Origin: JBIOJB01 sp044450465
GTDB taxonomy: Bacteria > Chloroflexota > Dormibacteria > Dormibacterales > Dormibacteraceae
Assembly (NCBI GenBank): GCA_044450465.1
Contig: JBIOJB010000012.1
Location: 1 to 39,735 of the forward strand
Length of the DNA: 39,735 bases
Reading direction: 5' to 3'
Below are positions 16,109 through 24,384 of the stretch, in pieces; position 1 is the first letter of the stretch, and every line of letters starts with the position of its first letter. The translations under genes and the position numbers were made by a program. A model generated the notes under the pieces. The model saw nothing but the letters and a program-made list of their open reading frames with translations, had not been told where the DNA came from and searched no databases.

Positions 16109-16940
16109 CCGCCAGGCCGAGTCGTTTGACTCGGAGCAGGTCCTGGACCGTGGCCAGCAGCGAGTAGTGGCTGTACGGCCGCTGGCTCACGACGTGAGGA
16201 CCTCCCGGCGAGATGACCAGCGCGAGCACCTGGTTGCCGGCGCTGCCATCGTCCTCATCCCATGTGATGAAGAGGACGCCCCCTGACCTCCAGGCCTCGG
16301 ACTGAGTGATCGCGCCCACCTCCTGTCGCAGCCACGCATCACCGATCGTCACCGAGCAGTCGTGCTCGTCGTGGCAGCGGTCGGGGGCGATCCAGCTGAG
16401 ATAAGGCGTCACCCCCGCAAGATCCGCCGCGAGCGGCGACAGAGAAACGACGTTGGGCGGGCAGCGGCCGCCATAGAAAGCGAACGGGTTGTGGCCGGGG
16501 TCGTACGGCAATGGGCTTTGAAGGCATCCGGCATCGACCATCCCCTCCATGTAGGCGCGCCAGCTCACGCCCGCGCTCGTCAGCTCGTCGCCGAGATCCG
16601 CCGTGGGCAGCACGTGATAGCTGTCGTCCGTCACTCCCCAGGTCGATCCCGAGGTCAGGGCCAGGTAGTTCGGCACGCTCGGGTGCGCGACCGCGTGATA
16701 GTCGGCCGCCATCGCATACGTCGCCGCCAGCGAGGCGGTGAACGACCCGGCCAGGGCCTCGGTCGGCGACCGGTTCTCCATAACGATGACGAAAACATGG
16801 CGTGGCGCCTGGGCGGGCGGCGCCGAGTTCACTGCGCACGCGGACGCGAGCAGCCCCGCCGCCACAGTTATGGCGATCCACTTGATTTTTACTGATACTC
16901 CATTTATAGTATCGCTAGAACTCTGGAGGAGGTCAGCCAT
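16071..16940 (-). CDS. Secreted phosphoesterase (acid phosphatase/phospholipase C family)
   Basis: The product is about 289 residues if the ATG at 16940 is used. That ATG sits inside the start of the divergent exporter gene; the next in-frame start is GTG 16865, within the signal peptide, so the start is uncertain. The hydrophobic stretch WIAITVAAGLLASAC is a lipoprotein-type signal. The mature part shows VIVMENRSP, HPSVPNYLALTSG, WDEDDG and SHYSLLATVQDLL, the metal-site motifs of PF04185 (AcpA / phospholipase C-like). It would hydrolyse phosphate esters outside the membrane, possibly for phosphate scavenging. The exact substrate is unknown. Confidence 0.8.
   Translation of the reverse strand: MADLLQSSSDTINGVSVKIKWIAITVAAGLLASACAVNSAPPAQAPRHVFVIVMENRSPTEALAGSFTASLAATYAMAADYHAVAHPSVPNYLALTSGSTWGVTDDSYHVLPTADLGDELTSAGVSWRAYMEGMVDAGCLQSPLPYDPGHNPFAFYGGRCPPNVVSLSPLAADLAGVTPYLSWIAPDRCHDEHDCSVTIGDAWLRQEVGAITQSEAWRSGGVLFITWDEDDGSAGNQVLALVISPGGPHVVSQRPYSHYSLLATVQDLLRVKRLGLAVKAQAMTDLIAT
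16882..16910 (+). promoter_or_regulatory. σ70-type promoter of the exporter-TetR operon
   Basis: TTGATT (16882-16887) and TATAGT (16905-16910) are separated by exactly 17 bp and lie 29 bp before the exporter start. The region is markedly A+T-rich for this genome. The -10 box and spacer overlap the palindrome at 16894-16913, as expected for repression by steric exclusion. Confidence 0.6.
16894..16913. promoter_or_regulatory. Palindromic operator, probable TetR site
   Basis: GATACT (16894-16899) and AGTATC (16908-16913) are perfect inverted arms with an 8-bp spacer. The site overlaps the promoter of an operon whose second gene encodes a TetR-family regulator, which suggests autorepression. It also lies within the 5' end of the divergent phosphoesterase gene, so it could affect both. 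Confidence 0.6.
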
Positions 16941-18501
16941 GGCGGCAGACACGAGATTGAAGGGCAGGTGGCTCGGCCTGGCGGCGGTTGGGGCCAGCGC
17001 TCTGGTCCTGGGCCTCGACATCACGATCCTGATCACGGCCCTGCCCACCCTGTCGGCCAAGCTAGGCGCCACCACGGATCAGCTCCAGTGGATGTCCGCC
17101 GCCTACACCCTCTCGCTCGCGGGCTTCATGCTGCCCGCCGGGGTGCTGGGCGACAGAGTCGGTCGCAAGCGACTGCTGCTCATCGGACTGGTCGCTTTCG
17201 GAGTCTCGTCGGTGGTGGCGAGCCGCGCGAGCTCGGCCGACGGACTGATCCTGATGCGCGTCGTGATGGGCGCGAGTGGAGCCATCATCCTTCCGATTTC
17301 TCAGTCGATCCTCCCCTCCATGTTCGCCGAGGACGAGCGTCAGCGCGCGCTCGGGCTGCTCGGAGCCGGGAGCTTCGTCGGTCTGCCGCTGGGACCACTG
17401 CTGGCCGGCTGGCTGCTCACCCACTACGAGTGGGGCTCCATCTTCTTGATCAACGCGCCGGTCGTCGTCGTCGCCGTGCTCGGAGTCTGGCGCTTCGTGC
17501 CTGAGACCAGGGACCCCAACCCGCGCAGGCTGGACTGGGTCGGGGCGCTCCTCGAGATGGTCGGCGTCAGCGCGCTCGTGTACGGGATCATCGAGGAGCC
17601 GGTCTCGGGCTGGTCGGACGTCAAGGTGGCAGGGCCCATCGCCGGGGGGGCGGTCCTCGTCCTAGCCTTCGTGCTCTGGCAGGTGCGCAATCGAGCTCCA
17701 CTGGTCGACCTCAACCTGTTCAAGAACCGCCGGTTTGCTCTGGCCACGATTGCCTTTACGGTCGTGGGTTTCGCGATGACCGGAATGATGTTCGTGCTCA
17801 CGCCCTACCTCCAGATCGTGCAGGGGAACGACGCCCAGGGGACCGGGCTGCGGCTCCTACCGATGATCGCGGCCATGATGGTCGGCGCGGTGTTGAGCGA
17901 TCGGGTGACCAAAGTCCTGGGCACCAAGGTGACGATCACGCTCGGCCTCCTGGGCAACAGCGCGGGCATGCTGATCATGTCGAGAGCCGGCGTCGACTCC
18001 GGATACGGTCTTGTCGCGGCCGCCCTTGCTGTCATGGGTCTGGGCATCGCGCTTGCCATGATCCCCGCTCTCGACGCCATCCTCGGCGCGCTGCCGTCGG
18101 GCGAAACGGGCGCGGGCAGCGCGCTGACCCGGGCGATCCAGAATGTGGGTTCGTCATTCGGGGTTGCGATCATGGGAAGCATCCTGAACAGCGCCTACCA
18201 GTCGAGGATCGGCGCGCATCTGGCCGGAGTCCCCACAGCGGCTCAGTCCGCGGCGCAGACAAGCGTGGCCGTCGCGGCGGTGGTCGCGCACCATCTGCCG
18301 GCACCTGTGGGCCCGATGCTGCTCCGGGCCGCCGAGGAGGCATACTCGCATGGCATGAGCGAGGTCCTCATCGTGACGGCGGGCCTGACCGCTGCCGGCG
18401 CGGCGATCATGGCGCTCTTCATGCCGGCACGAGCCGCGACGCACTCCCCCGAGACGGGCGCGGCACTCGCGGAAGCGCGTGCATCGGGAACCGCGGCATG
18501 A
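16939..18501 (+). CDS. MFS drug exporter, DHA2 (EmrB/QacA) family
   Basis: ATG 16939 is preceded by GGAGGAGGT and gives 520 residues. Earlier in-frame starts lie inside the opposite gene. The protein has 14 predicted membrane helices, motif A (GDRVGRKR) after helix 2, the D1-like LDITILITALP in helix 1 and the antiporter motif C style GAGSFVGLPLGPLLAG in helix 5. DHA2 carriers expel drugs or metabolites in exchange for protons at the cytoplasmic membrane. The TetR gene overlaps by 4 bp (ATGA), so the exporter and its probable repressor are made from one transcript. The inducer or substrate is unknown. Confidence 0.92.
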   Translation: MAADTRLKGRWLGLAAVGASALVLGLDITILITALPTLSAKLGATTDQLQWMSAAYTLSLAGFMLPAGVLGDRVGRKRLLLIGLVAFGVSSVVASRASSADGLILMRVVMGASGAIILPISQSILPSMFAEDERQRALGLLGAGSFVGLPLGPLLAGWLLTHYEWGSIFLINAPVVVVAVLGVWRFVPETRDPNPRRLDWVGALLEMVGVSALVYGIIEEPVSGWSDVKVAGPIAGGAVLVLAFVLWQVRNRAPLVDLNLFKNRRFALATIAFTVVGFAMTGMMFVLTPYLQIVQGNDAQGTGLRLLPMIAAMMVGAVLSDRVTKVLGTKVTITLGLLGNSAGMLIMSRAGVDSGYGLVAAALAVMGLGIALAMIPALDAILGALPSGETGAGSALTRAIQNVGSSFGVAIMGSILNSAYQSRIGAHLAGVPTAAQSAAQTSVAVAAVVAHHLPAPVGPMLLRAAEEAYSHGMSEVLIVTAGLTAAGAAIMALFMPARAATHSPETGAALAEARASGTAA

Positions 18502-19130
18502 GCGAAGGAGCCGCCGACCCGCCCAAACCCGGATTACGCGAACGCAAGAAGATCAAAACCCGCGAGGCCATCCAGCGCGAGGCCATGCGGCTGTTCCAGA
18601 AGCGCGGTTACGACGAGACCACCATCGAGGACATCGCCGAGGCGGTCGAGATCTCCCCCAGCACCTTCTTCAACTACTTCCCTTCCAAAGAGGACGTCGT
18701 CCTGTACGACGCCTACGACCCGATCATGGCTTCGATGCTCCTGGACCGGCCGACCGGCGAGCCGGTCAGCGTCTCCATCCGTCATGCCCTCGAGCCGATG
18801 GGCGCTCTTTTCGAACGGGATCGCGAGGTCATCCTCGCCCGAGCCAGGCTCTGGATGGAGGTGCCGGCGCTCCAGGCGCGGATGTGGGAGGAGCTTCAAA
18901 AAGCACAGGACCTGATGTGCGGCCTGGTCGCCGAGCGCACCGGCCGAGACGCCGGTGACTTCGAGCTTCGAGTGGTCGTCATGGTCGTGGTGGTCGCCGC
19001 GTTCGAAGCGATGTACGAGTGGGTTCGGGGTGGAGGCCACGGCAGCTTCATGCACCTGGTCAACCGGGCGCTCGACGTCGTCGACGCCGGCGCGCGGCTC
19101 GACGCGATCACAGCACCCAAGCCCATTTAG
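18498..19130 (+). CDS. TetR family transcriptional regulator
   Basis: The 210-residue protein has the N-terminal helix-turn-helix typical of TetR (about residues 17-63: AMRLFQKRGYDETTIEDIAEAVEISPSTFFNYFPSKEDVV in outline, with the conserved FxNYFxSKED end). The C-terminal helical part has no close family signature and would bind the inducer. It overlaps the exporter stop by 4 bp and most likely represses the operon at 16894-16913. After its stop the strand continues with an unrelated small gene 37 bp on. Confidence 0.92.
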   Translation: MSEGAADPPKPGLRERKKIKTREAIQREAMRLFQKRGYDETTIEDIAEAVEISPSTFFNYFPSKEDVVLYDAYDPIMASMLLDRPTGEPVSVSIRHALEPMGALFERDREVILARARLWMEVPALQARMWEELQKAQDLMCGLVAERTGRDAGDFELRVVVMVVVVAAFEAMYEWVRGGGHGSFMHLVNRALDVVDAGARLDAITAPKPI

Positions 19131-19167
19131 ATTGGCCGTCGGGCCGGGTGCTAGCCTCTGCGCACCA

Positions 19168-19335
19168 ATGGCCAGAAAGAGCGTCCAGGCGGAGATCGTG
19201 ATCCGCTGCGAGTGCGGTTTCGAAGCTCGCGGCCCGCTGGCCGCCGTGGCCCCTCTCGTCCAGAAGCACGGCCTCGAGGCGCACAACATGAAGGTGACGC
19301 GCGCCCAGGTGGCCGCGATGGCGAAGCAGAGCTGA
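19168..19335 (+). CDS. DUF1059-like small protein
   Basis: This 55-residue ORF starts at ATG 19168. It contains IRCECGFEARG, then a helix ending KHGLEAHNMKVTRAQVAAMAK. The CxCG start, the central H-G-x-x-x-H and the T-x-x-Q-V end agree with DUF1059, a family of very small predicted metal-binding proteins. Possible ligands are the two cysteines and the two histidines. Biological role is unknown. No clear Shine-Dalgarno is seen. Confidence 0.75.
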   Translation: MARKSVQAEIVIRCECGFEARGPLAAVAPLVQKHGLEAHNMKVTRAQVAAMAKQS

Positions 19336-19391
19336 GACGAGCGGAGGGACCGGCTCCACCATGGGGAGCGCGAGGTCCGGTTCAGGCCGAG

Positions 19392-19835
19392 GTGTTCGTG
19401 CTGCGCGTACACTCCGGCGCTCCCGAGCTTGCCGGCCCTTGCGGACCGGAGCCCTGGTATCTCGAGGTTGGAGACGGCGAGGACCCGGTCGAGGTGGTGG
19501 CGCGTCTCGCGACCAACCTGATGGGCCCGCCGCTTCTTGTCCATTCCACGTCTTGGAGGCGAGCCCGAGGTGGCGTGGTGCTGAGCTTTGTCGTGATCAA
19601 TTCGGAAGGACAGGCGCCGGAGCTGCCGGGGATCCCGATCAAGCGAACAGCACTGGCGAGATCGTCCGCCACGCAGGCGGCGCCGGCGATCGCCGCTGAG
19701 CAGGTGCTGGAGCACGGGCTCAGGCACCTCGCCTGGCTTGCCGCCGACGACCCAACCGTGCGCTCGAACCTCAGCATCGAGTGGCACCGCCTGCTTCAAG
19801 GCTATGTGCCGGAACCTTTCCGCCACATGGCGTGA
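19392..19835 (+). CDS. Hypothetical protein
   Basis: A 147-residue protein from GTG 19392; GTG 19398 is an alternative. The frame is open further upstream but overlaps the preceding gene. No family is recognised. It shows alternating β-strand-like segments (FVLRVHSG, WYLEVGDGED, LLVHSTSW, VVLSFVVIN) and then a helical C-terminal half with AEQVLEHGLRHLAWLAADDP. No signal peptide or membrane span is present. Codon use matches neighbouring genes, which supports its being real. Confidence 0.6.
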   Translation: MFVLRVHSGAPELAGPCGPEPWYLEVGDGEDPVEVVARLATNLMGPPLLVHSTSWRRARGGVVLSFVVINSEGQAPELPGIPIKRTALARSSATQAAPAIAAEQVLEHGLRHLAWLAADDPTVRSNLSIEWHRLLQGYVPEPFRHMA

Positions 19836-19844
19836 CGAGCGAGA

Positions 19845-20345
19845 TCAGACGGCCGGCTTCACCCTCATGACCGGGATCTCGCGGTCCGTCTTGCGCTGAT
19901 ATCCGGCATACCGAGGAGAGACGGCGGCGACCCGCTCGAGGGCGGCCTCACGCGCCGCGCCCTGAAGCGATTCCACCTTGGCCTTGAACTTCAGCGGGCC
20001 CACCTCGAGCCACACTTTGTCGGGGCTCCTGGCCAGGTTGATAAACCAAGCCGGATGGGTCCGCGCTCCGCTTTTAGATGCGACGAGCAGCCAGGCCTCT
20101 TCGCCGTCCGGGAAGCCGCCAAGGACTGAGGTGCGTTCGAGGCCGCTCCTGGACCCGGTCGTGGTCAGCAAGACTGTTGGAAATCCCATCATCACCGGAG
20201 GGCTCGGGCTCGTGGACCTTCGGTACCGAGCGATCTGCATGTTAATGACGGGCTTAAACAGCTTCCCCAGAGCACCCGCGAACGGCATGCTTGTGCCCCT
20301 CGTCCCGTTTGGCGGGATCCTGATCGTCTGAGACCGGTCGCTCAT
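19845..20345 (-). CDS. Deazaflavin (F420)-dependent nitroreductase-family protein
   Basis: The 166-residue protein has the split-barrel signature LLTTTGSRSGLERTSVLGG followed by HPAWFINLARSPDKVWLEVG, typical of the DDN/FDOR-B family that binds F420 (PF04075). An alternative start is Met20 (MPFAGALGK). Members reduce quinones, nitro compounds or other substrates with F420H2, though some bind other flavins. It suggests that the organism makes F420. It is divergent from the CoA-binding protein gene over a 147-bp region with an inverted repeat. Confidence 0.85.
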   Translation of the reverse strand: MSDRSQTIRIPPNGTRGTSMPFAGALGKLFKPVINMQIARYRRSTSPSPPVMMGFPTVLLTTTGSRSGLERTSVLGGFPDGEEAWLLVASKSGARTHPAWFINLARSPDKVWLEVGPLKFKAKVESLQGAAREAALERVAAVSPRYAGYQRKTDREIPVMRVKPAV

Positions 20346-20351
20346 CTACAA

Positions 20352-20385
20352 CTCGGAATCGAGCCTGCAAACAGGGTATTCCGAG
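20352..20385. promoter_or_regulatory. Inverted repeat in divergent promoter region
   Basis: CTCGGAAT (20352-20359) and ATTCCGAG (20378-20385) are perfect 8-bp arms 18 bp apart. The first arm lies 7 bp from the start of the deazaflavin-dependent gene. Position between two divergent genes suggests an operator or a leader hairpin. No matching regulator is identified. Confidence 0.3.
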
Positions 20386-20492
20386 GCGCCGGCGGTGACC
20401 CGAGGTCAGCATCGGCCCGGGCCGAAAGACCCTCCCGATCTGGCTGGATCAGGAGTTGAGTGGAGTCCAGATCACCAGACAGGAGGATTCGC

Positions 20493-20987
20493 ATGCAGAC
20501 TGCGTACAGAAGCCGCCCGATCATCGAGGCCGCCTCGGAATTCCTGGCCCAGAAGCGCATCGCCGTCACGGGCGTCTCGCGCAACGCCGCGGGCCATGGC
20601 GGCAACGTCGTGTACCAGCGGCTGCGCGAGCGCGGGTACGAGGTGTTCGCCGTCAACCCCAACGCCGACAAGGTCGAAGGCGACGCCTGCCATCCCAACC
20701 TCACTTCGATTCCGGGTGGCGTGGGCGCGGTGGTCATCTGCACTCGACCGGAAACGGCCGTGGCGACGATCCGCGAATGCGCCGATCTCGGCATCATGCA
20801 CGTCTGGATGCACGGGTCGATCGGCGGCAGCAGCGTTTCAGCGGACGCCACAGCCTTTGCGCGAGAACATGGGATCACCGTGATTCCCGGCGGCTGCCCG
20901 CTCATGTTCGAGCCGGCCGCCGACGGCGCTCACAAGATGATGCGCTTTGTGCTCTCGCTGACCGGGGCGGTTCCGCGGCGCATCTAG
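20493..20987 (+). CDS. CoA-binding domain protein (YccU type)
   Basis: ATG 20493 has a strong AGGAGG six bases upstream and gives 164 residues. It is a stand-alone CoA-binding Rossmann domain: IAVTGVSRN near residue 25, YEVFAVNPNADKVEG, GAVVICTRPE, and a C-terminal HGITVIPGGCPLMFEP. Related single-domain proteins bind CoA or acyl-CoA, but their role is unclear. The same fold forms part of the acyl-CoA synthetase encoded at 1172-3877. Confidence 0.85.
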   Translation: MQTAYRSRPIIEAASEFLAQKRIAVTGVSRNAAGHGGNVVYQRLRERGYEVFAVNPNADKVEGDACHPNLTSIPGGVGAVVICTRPETAVATIRECADLGIMHVWMHGSIGGSSVSADATAFAREHGITVIPGGCPLMFEPAADGAHKMMRFVLSLTGAVPRRI

Positions 20988-20999
20988 GTGGGTCGGCCG

Positions 21000-21398
21000 T
21001 TAGGTTCCGGGCTCGGCTCCCGGTGGCAGCTGGACGATCCCGATGGTGTTTCCCTCGCTGTCCTTGAACCACGCTGCCTTGGTATCCCCGGTCTCCGCGA
21101 TTGATCCCACCGTCTTCAGGCCCGGAAAGTCGTACTCCTCGAACACGACGCCGCGATCACGAAGGGCGGCGACCTCCTTCTTTATGTCTTTGGTGGTGAA
21201 TCCGATTTGGGTGTGCCCGCCCCGGCTCGGATTGGGCGTCGGGTAGAGGATGAAACGCGTGCCGCCGGCCACGTCGTAGAAGATGCCGCCGGCCGATTCC
21301 GTGGATGGGGTCAATCCGAGCTTCTCGGCGTAGAACTTCTTGGCCCGCGCGAGATCAGCTGTCGGCAAGGTGGTGTGTGAGCGCAGTTCTTTGATCAT
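21000..21398 (-). CDS. VOC (glyoxalase/bleomycin-resistance) family protein
   Basis: ATG 21398 gives 132 residues; an extra 16 N-terminal residues in frame are not family-like. The βαβββ pattern is clear: SHTTLPTADLARAKKFYAEKLGLTP, GGTRFILYPTPN, HTQIGFTTKDIKKEVAALRDRGV, and KAAWFKDSEGNTIGIVQ. VOC proteins use a metal for isomerisation, lyase or dioxygenase reactions, or bind small ligands. The specific activity cannot be told. It converges on the CoA-binding protein gene with 12 bp between stops. Confidence 0.87.
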   Translation of the reverse strand: MIKELRSHTTLPTADLARAKKFYAEKLGLTPSTESAGGIFYDVAGGTRFILYPTPNPSRGGHTQIGFTTKDIKKEVAALRDRGVVFEEYDFPGLKTVGSIAETGDTKAAWFKDSEGNTIGIVQLPPGAEPGT

Positions 21399-21464
21399 TC
21401 GACGCAACCTCCCAAGTGGTGATGGCGCCAGAGCCGCCGGCAACATCGTAGGCGTCCCGCGTTC

Positions 21465-22484
21465 TCAGGAGCGGCCTGGGTTGTAGGGCACAGCCGTCAC
21501 CGTGGCCGAGTTGATCGCCTGTGCCGCCGATCCGGCGATGACGCAGGACACAATGGCGGTCGAGTTGTAATCGATGTCGGGAACGACCGCGGTCGAGCAG
21601 CTCCCAAGCACGCTGCTCGAGGCTGAATCGGCCATCGTGAAGGTGACGGTCGATGGGCCTGTCGCTCCCGTCCTTCCCCCGAGGTTCTTGACCTGGGCCG
21701 ACACCGTGCAGACGGCCCCGCACTTCGAGGTGTCGACGAACTCCACGGTGTAGAGAGGCGGAAGGGTGGAAAGGTTGGAAAAATCGATCACGTCGCCGGG
21801 CGCCGAGATCCCGAAGTCGTGGCCGAAGTTGCTGAAGCTGATGTCGCCCGAGACCATGCCGTCGACAGATGCGTGCGGCGCCAGATGGACGCGAAGCGGA
21901 CTGTGGGGCGGAGCCTCCGAGATGTACACGTCGGCACGCGCCCCTGACAGCTCGACCGCATCGATGCCGTCAAGGGCGACGTGATCGGTGCGCGTGTCAA
22001 CCACCGGGCCAAGGAAGGTGGCCCTGAACCGGTCACCATTCGTGAAGTCGGTCAGATTTGGCAGGTCGGACACCGATCCGGTCCACCACGCCTGGCCGGC
22101 CGCGCGGACCAGGTTCCGGGCTGAAGACGCCGCGCCAAGGTGCACGGAGAGGAAATCCTGGCTCCGAAAGTAGGCCTGGTTGCCGATGACGATGGCTTCG
22201 AGCTGGGTCGAGCCCTGGCTCGCCGTCAGATGCGCCCGATCAGGGCGGACCAGCTGGAGGTCGACCTTCCAGGGCACGCCGTCAGAGACGTATGACCCCG
22301 ACAACTCGAAGCTCGGCGACGTGTTGAGGGCGCTGGCGGCGCCGCTCTCCAACGAGCGCGTGCTGGGCAGCCCAAGACCGAGCGGAGGCTCACAGGCTGA
22401 AGCGCCGGCCACGAGCACGCCGGCCGCCAGCGCCGCGGCCATGCGTTCAGCCGTGCAGAAAACCGGCCACGACAATCCCACCAC
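21465..22484 (-). CDS. LppX/LprG-like lipoprotein with extra C-terminal domain
   Basis: The 339-residue protein has a signal peptide ending in a lipobox-like VAGASAC (Cys about 31). Residues ~50-240 read as an LppX_LprAFG-like fold (SYVSDGVPWKVDLQLVRPDRAHL, AIVIGNQAYFRSQDF), a family that carries lipids in mycobacteria. The last ~90 residues hold paired cysteines and repeated β-strands (TVEFVDTSKCGAVCTVSAQVKNLGG), resembling a CARDB/Ig-like adhesion domain. It sits on the outer face of the membrane. It is divergent from the RnfD-like gene with 44 bp between starts, so shared regulation is possible. Confidence 0.72.
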   Translation of the reverse strand: MVGLSWPVFCTAERMAAALAAGVLVAGASACEPPLGLGLPSTRSLESGAASALNTSPSFELSGSYVSDGVPWKVDLQLVRPDRAHLTASQGSTQLEAIVIGNQAYFRSQDFLSVHLGAASSARNLVRAAGQAWWTGSVSDLPNLTDFTNGDRFRATFLGPVVDTRTDHVALDGIDAVELSGARADVYISEAPPHSPLRVHLAPHASVDGMVSGDISFSNFGHDFGISAPGDVIDFSNLSTLPPLYTVEFVDTSKCGAVCTVSAQVKNLGGRTGATGPSTVTFTMADSASSSVLGSCSTAVVPDIDYNSTAIVSCVIAGSAAQAINSATVTAVPYNPGRS

Positions 22485-22528
22485 GGCTCATTCTGTAACG
22501 GCGTGAATAATCCGGCCGTTACTCGATC

Positions 22529-24283
22529 GTGACGAGCACCGACGCGGATGCGGCGCCTGGTCCAAATGGTCCCTCTACGCAGGCGGCGCCGCCCGCCACG
22601 CCCGCAGCCAGGCGCAGGGCGGTTAGCATCCGGGGGCGCGAATACCCGGTAACGCCGCCGAGCATTCGAGATCCAAGGCTTCACGTCGCCGCGGTGCTGC
22701 TGACGCTTCAGGTGCTCGGACAGACCACGCTCGACTTCCGTGTCTCGGTGGCCCAGATCCTCATCTGCATAGCCGCCGGAGCGCTCATCGAATTCGGCGT
22801 CGCCTTCTTCAAGGACAAGATGATCCTGTGGCCGGCGAGCGGGATGCTCACCGGCAACAGCACTGCTTTCATCCTCAGAACCCCCGGCACGCTGCACGGC
22901 GACTGGTGGAGTCTTCACGGGATCTGGATCTTCCTCGGGGTGGTCGCCGTCGCCATGGCGTCGAAGTACCTGATCCGCCGGCAGGGCCGGCACGTCTTCA
23001 ACCCTTCCAACCTCGGACTGGTGCTCGCCTTCGTCGCGCTGGGGCCCCGGTACACGGAACCACAGGACCTGTGGTGGATTGCGATGGGGCCGTGGATGGT
23101 CGCCACCTACGGGATCCTCATCGTCGGAGGCCTCTTGATCGCATGGGAGCTGCGCCTGCTCGGCCTTGAGCTGGGATTCATGGCGGGCTTTGCCGTCTTT
23201 CTCGCAGTCGGTCTCGTATTCGTTCCGGACCACTGCATGGTGGCAAGCTGGCACGCCACCGCCCTCTGCGGTCGCGATCTGTGGCAGGTCCTTGTCACCT
23301 CACCAGAGGTCCTGATCTTCGCCCTGTTCATGATCCCGGACCCTCGCACCGTGCCCGACGGCCAGGCGGCGAGATTCGTCTTCGGGCTGGTGGTGGCCCT
23401 GCTGTCGGTGCTGCTCCTGGGGCCGACCACCCTCGAGTTCTGGACCAAGACGGCGATCCTCGCGAGCCTGGTCTTCGCCTGCGCCGGCAGGTTTGCCCTG
23501 GCGCGTCTTGTGGAGCCGCTCGAGAAGGGCGGCGGGGTGCAAGCCATCCGGCGACTAGGCCCGCGGCTGCCGCCAGTGATGGTCGCGGGCATTCTTGCCA
23601 TCGCCTGCCTGCCCATCTCGGTCGACCTGTCGACCCACGGTCCGGTGCCGGCGGCAGAGCTCTCCGACGGTTCGAAACCAAAGATAGCGCTGGTGGTCGG
23701 ATCGGGCCCCGACCTCGGGTCGTGGATCACCACGGGTGCCGTTGGCGCATTGCCCTCGCTCGACTCCAATCCTCTGCCCGAGCCGGCCTCGGCACGCGTG
23801 TGGGTCCTGCCTTTGATTCCCACCGTCGAGATCGCGTCCAACGTCATCGACTTTGACCCTTCGATCACGCCACAGGTCGCGGCTCAGATGGCGCACAGCG
23901 TCGTGCTGGATTTGATCATCGAGTCCGAAGCACGACGGTCACACGATCCAACCCTCGCGCAGACGGGAGCCGAAGGCGACGGGCTGACCGAGTTCACAGA
24001 CGTGATCAGCCAGGACGTTGCCGCCGGTCAGTTCGTCCAGAAGACCTACTCGTTCAGCCAGGTTTCCCTGACCTTGTTCCTGCCCAAGTTCGCCACCCAG
24101 GCGGCTCGCCTGGTCGGCGTCAGTCTGAGCGGCACCACCACGTTGGTCACTAAAGACGCTTCTGGCAACTTGATCTCACAGGCGACCTCTTCGTACGCCA
24201 AGAGCTGGGGGCTCGGGTCTCCCTCGCCCGACGGCACGTATCAGGTCATCGGCAACGACTACACCGGCCTCGCCCTCGCTTGA
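22529..24283 (+). CDS. Orphan NqrB/RnfD-like membrane protein with novel C-terminal domain
   Basis: GTG 22529 gives 584 residues. Residues ~45-365 match the NqrB/RnfD family: the DPRLH opening, a LWPASGMLTGNSTAFILRT segment, RHVFNPSNLGLV, and FALFMIPDPRTVPDG near the end, across about ten membrane helices. The canonical SGAT flavinylation motif is not seen. A ~220-residue extracytoplasmic C-terminal part (from about 365) has no recognised family. No other nqr/rnf gene, apbE or FMN-binding protein is adjacent. In RnfD/NqrB the fold conducts electrons through the membrane via flavin. Whether this one does is unknown. It could serve an electron path to the outside in concert with the C-terminal domain. 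Confidence 0.8.
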   Translation: MTSTDADAAPGPNGPSTQAAPPATPAARRRAVSIRGREYPVTPPSIRDPRLHVAAVLLTLQVLGQTTLDFRVSVAQILICIAAGALIEFGVAFFKDKMILWPASGMLTGNSTAFILRTPGTLHGDWWSLHGIWIFLGVVAVAMASKYLIRRQGRHVFNPSNLGLVLAFVALGPRYTEPQDLWWIAMGPWMVATYGILIVGGLLIAWELRLLGLELGFMAGFAVFLAVGLVFVPDHCMVASWHATALCGRDLWQVLVTSPEVLIFALFMIPDPRTVPDGQAARFVFGLVVALLSVLLLGPTTLEFWTKTAILASLVFACAGRFALARLVEPLEKGGGVQAIRRLGPRLPPVMVAGILAIACLPISVDLSTHGPVPAAELSDGSKPKIALVVGSGPDLGSWITTGAVGALPSLDSNPLPEPASARVWVLPLIPTVEIASNVIDFDPSITPQVAAQMAHSVVLDLIIESEARRSHDPTLAQTGAEGDGLTEFTDVISQDVAAGQFVQKTYSFSQVSLTLFLPKFATQAARLVGVSLSGTTTLVTKDASGNLISQATSSYAKSWGLGSPSPDGTYQVIGNDYTGLALA

Positions 24284-24384
24284 TGCCGCTCGCTCGGGAG
24301 CCCATCGGCCGGCGGTGAACGGGACGGTCGCCTCTCTCCCTGCCGGCGGCTTGAAGCGGACGATTTGGGTTGGAGGTTTGTGAA

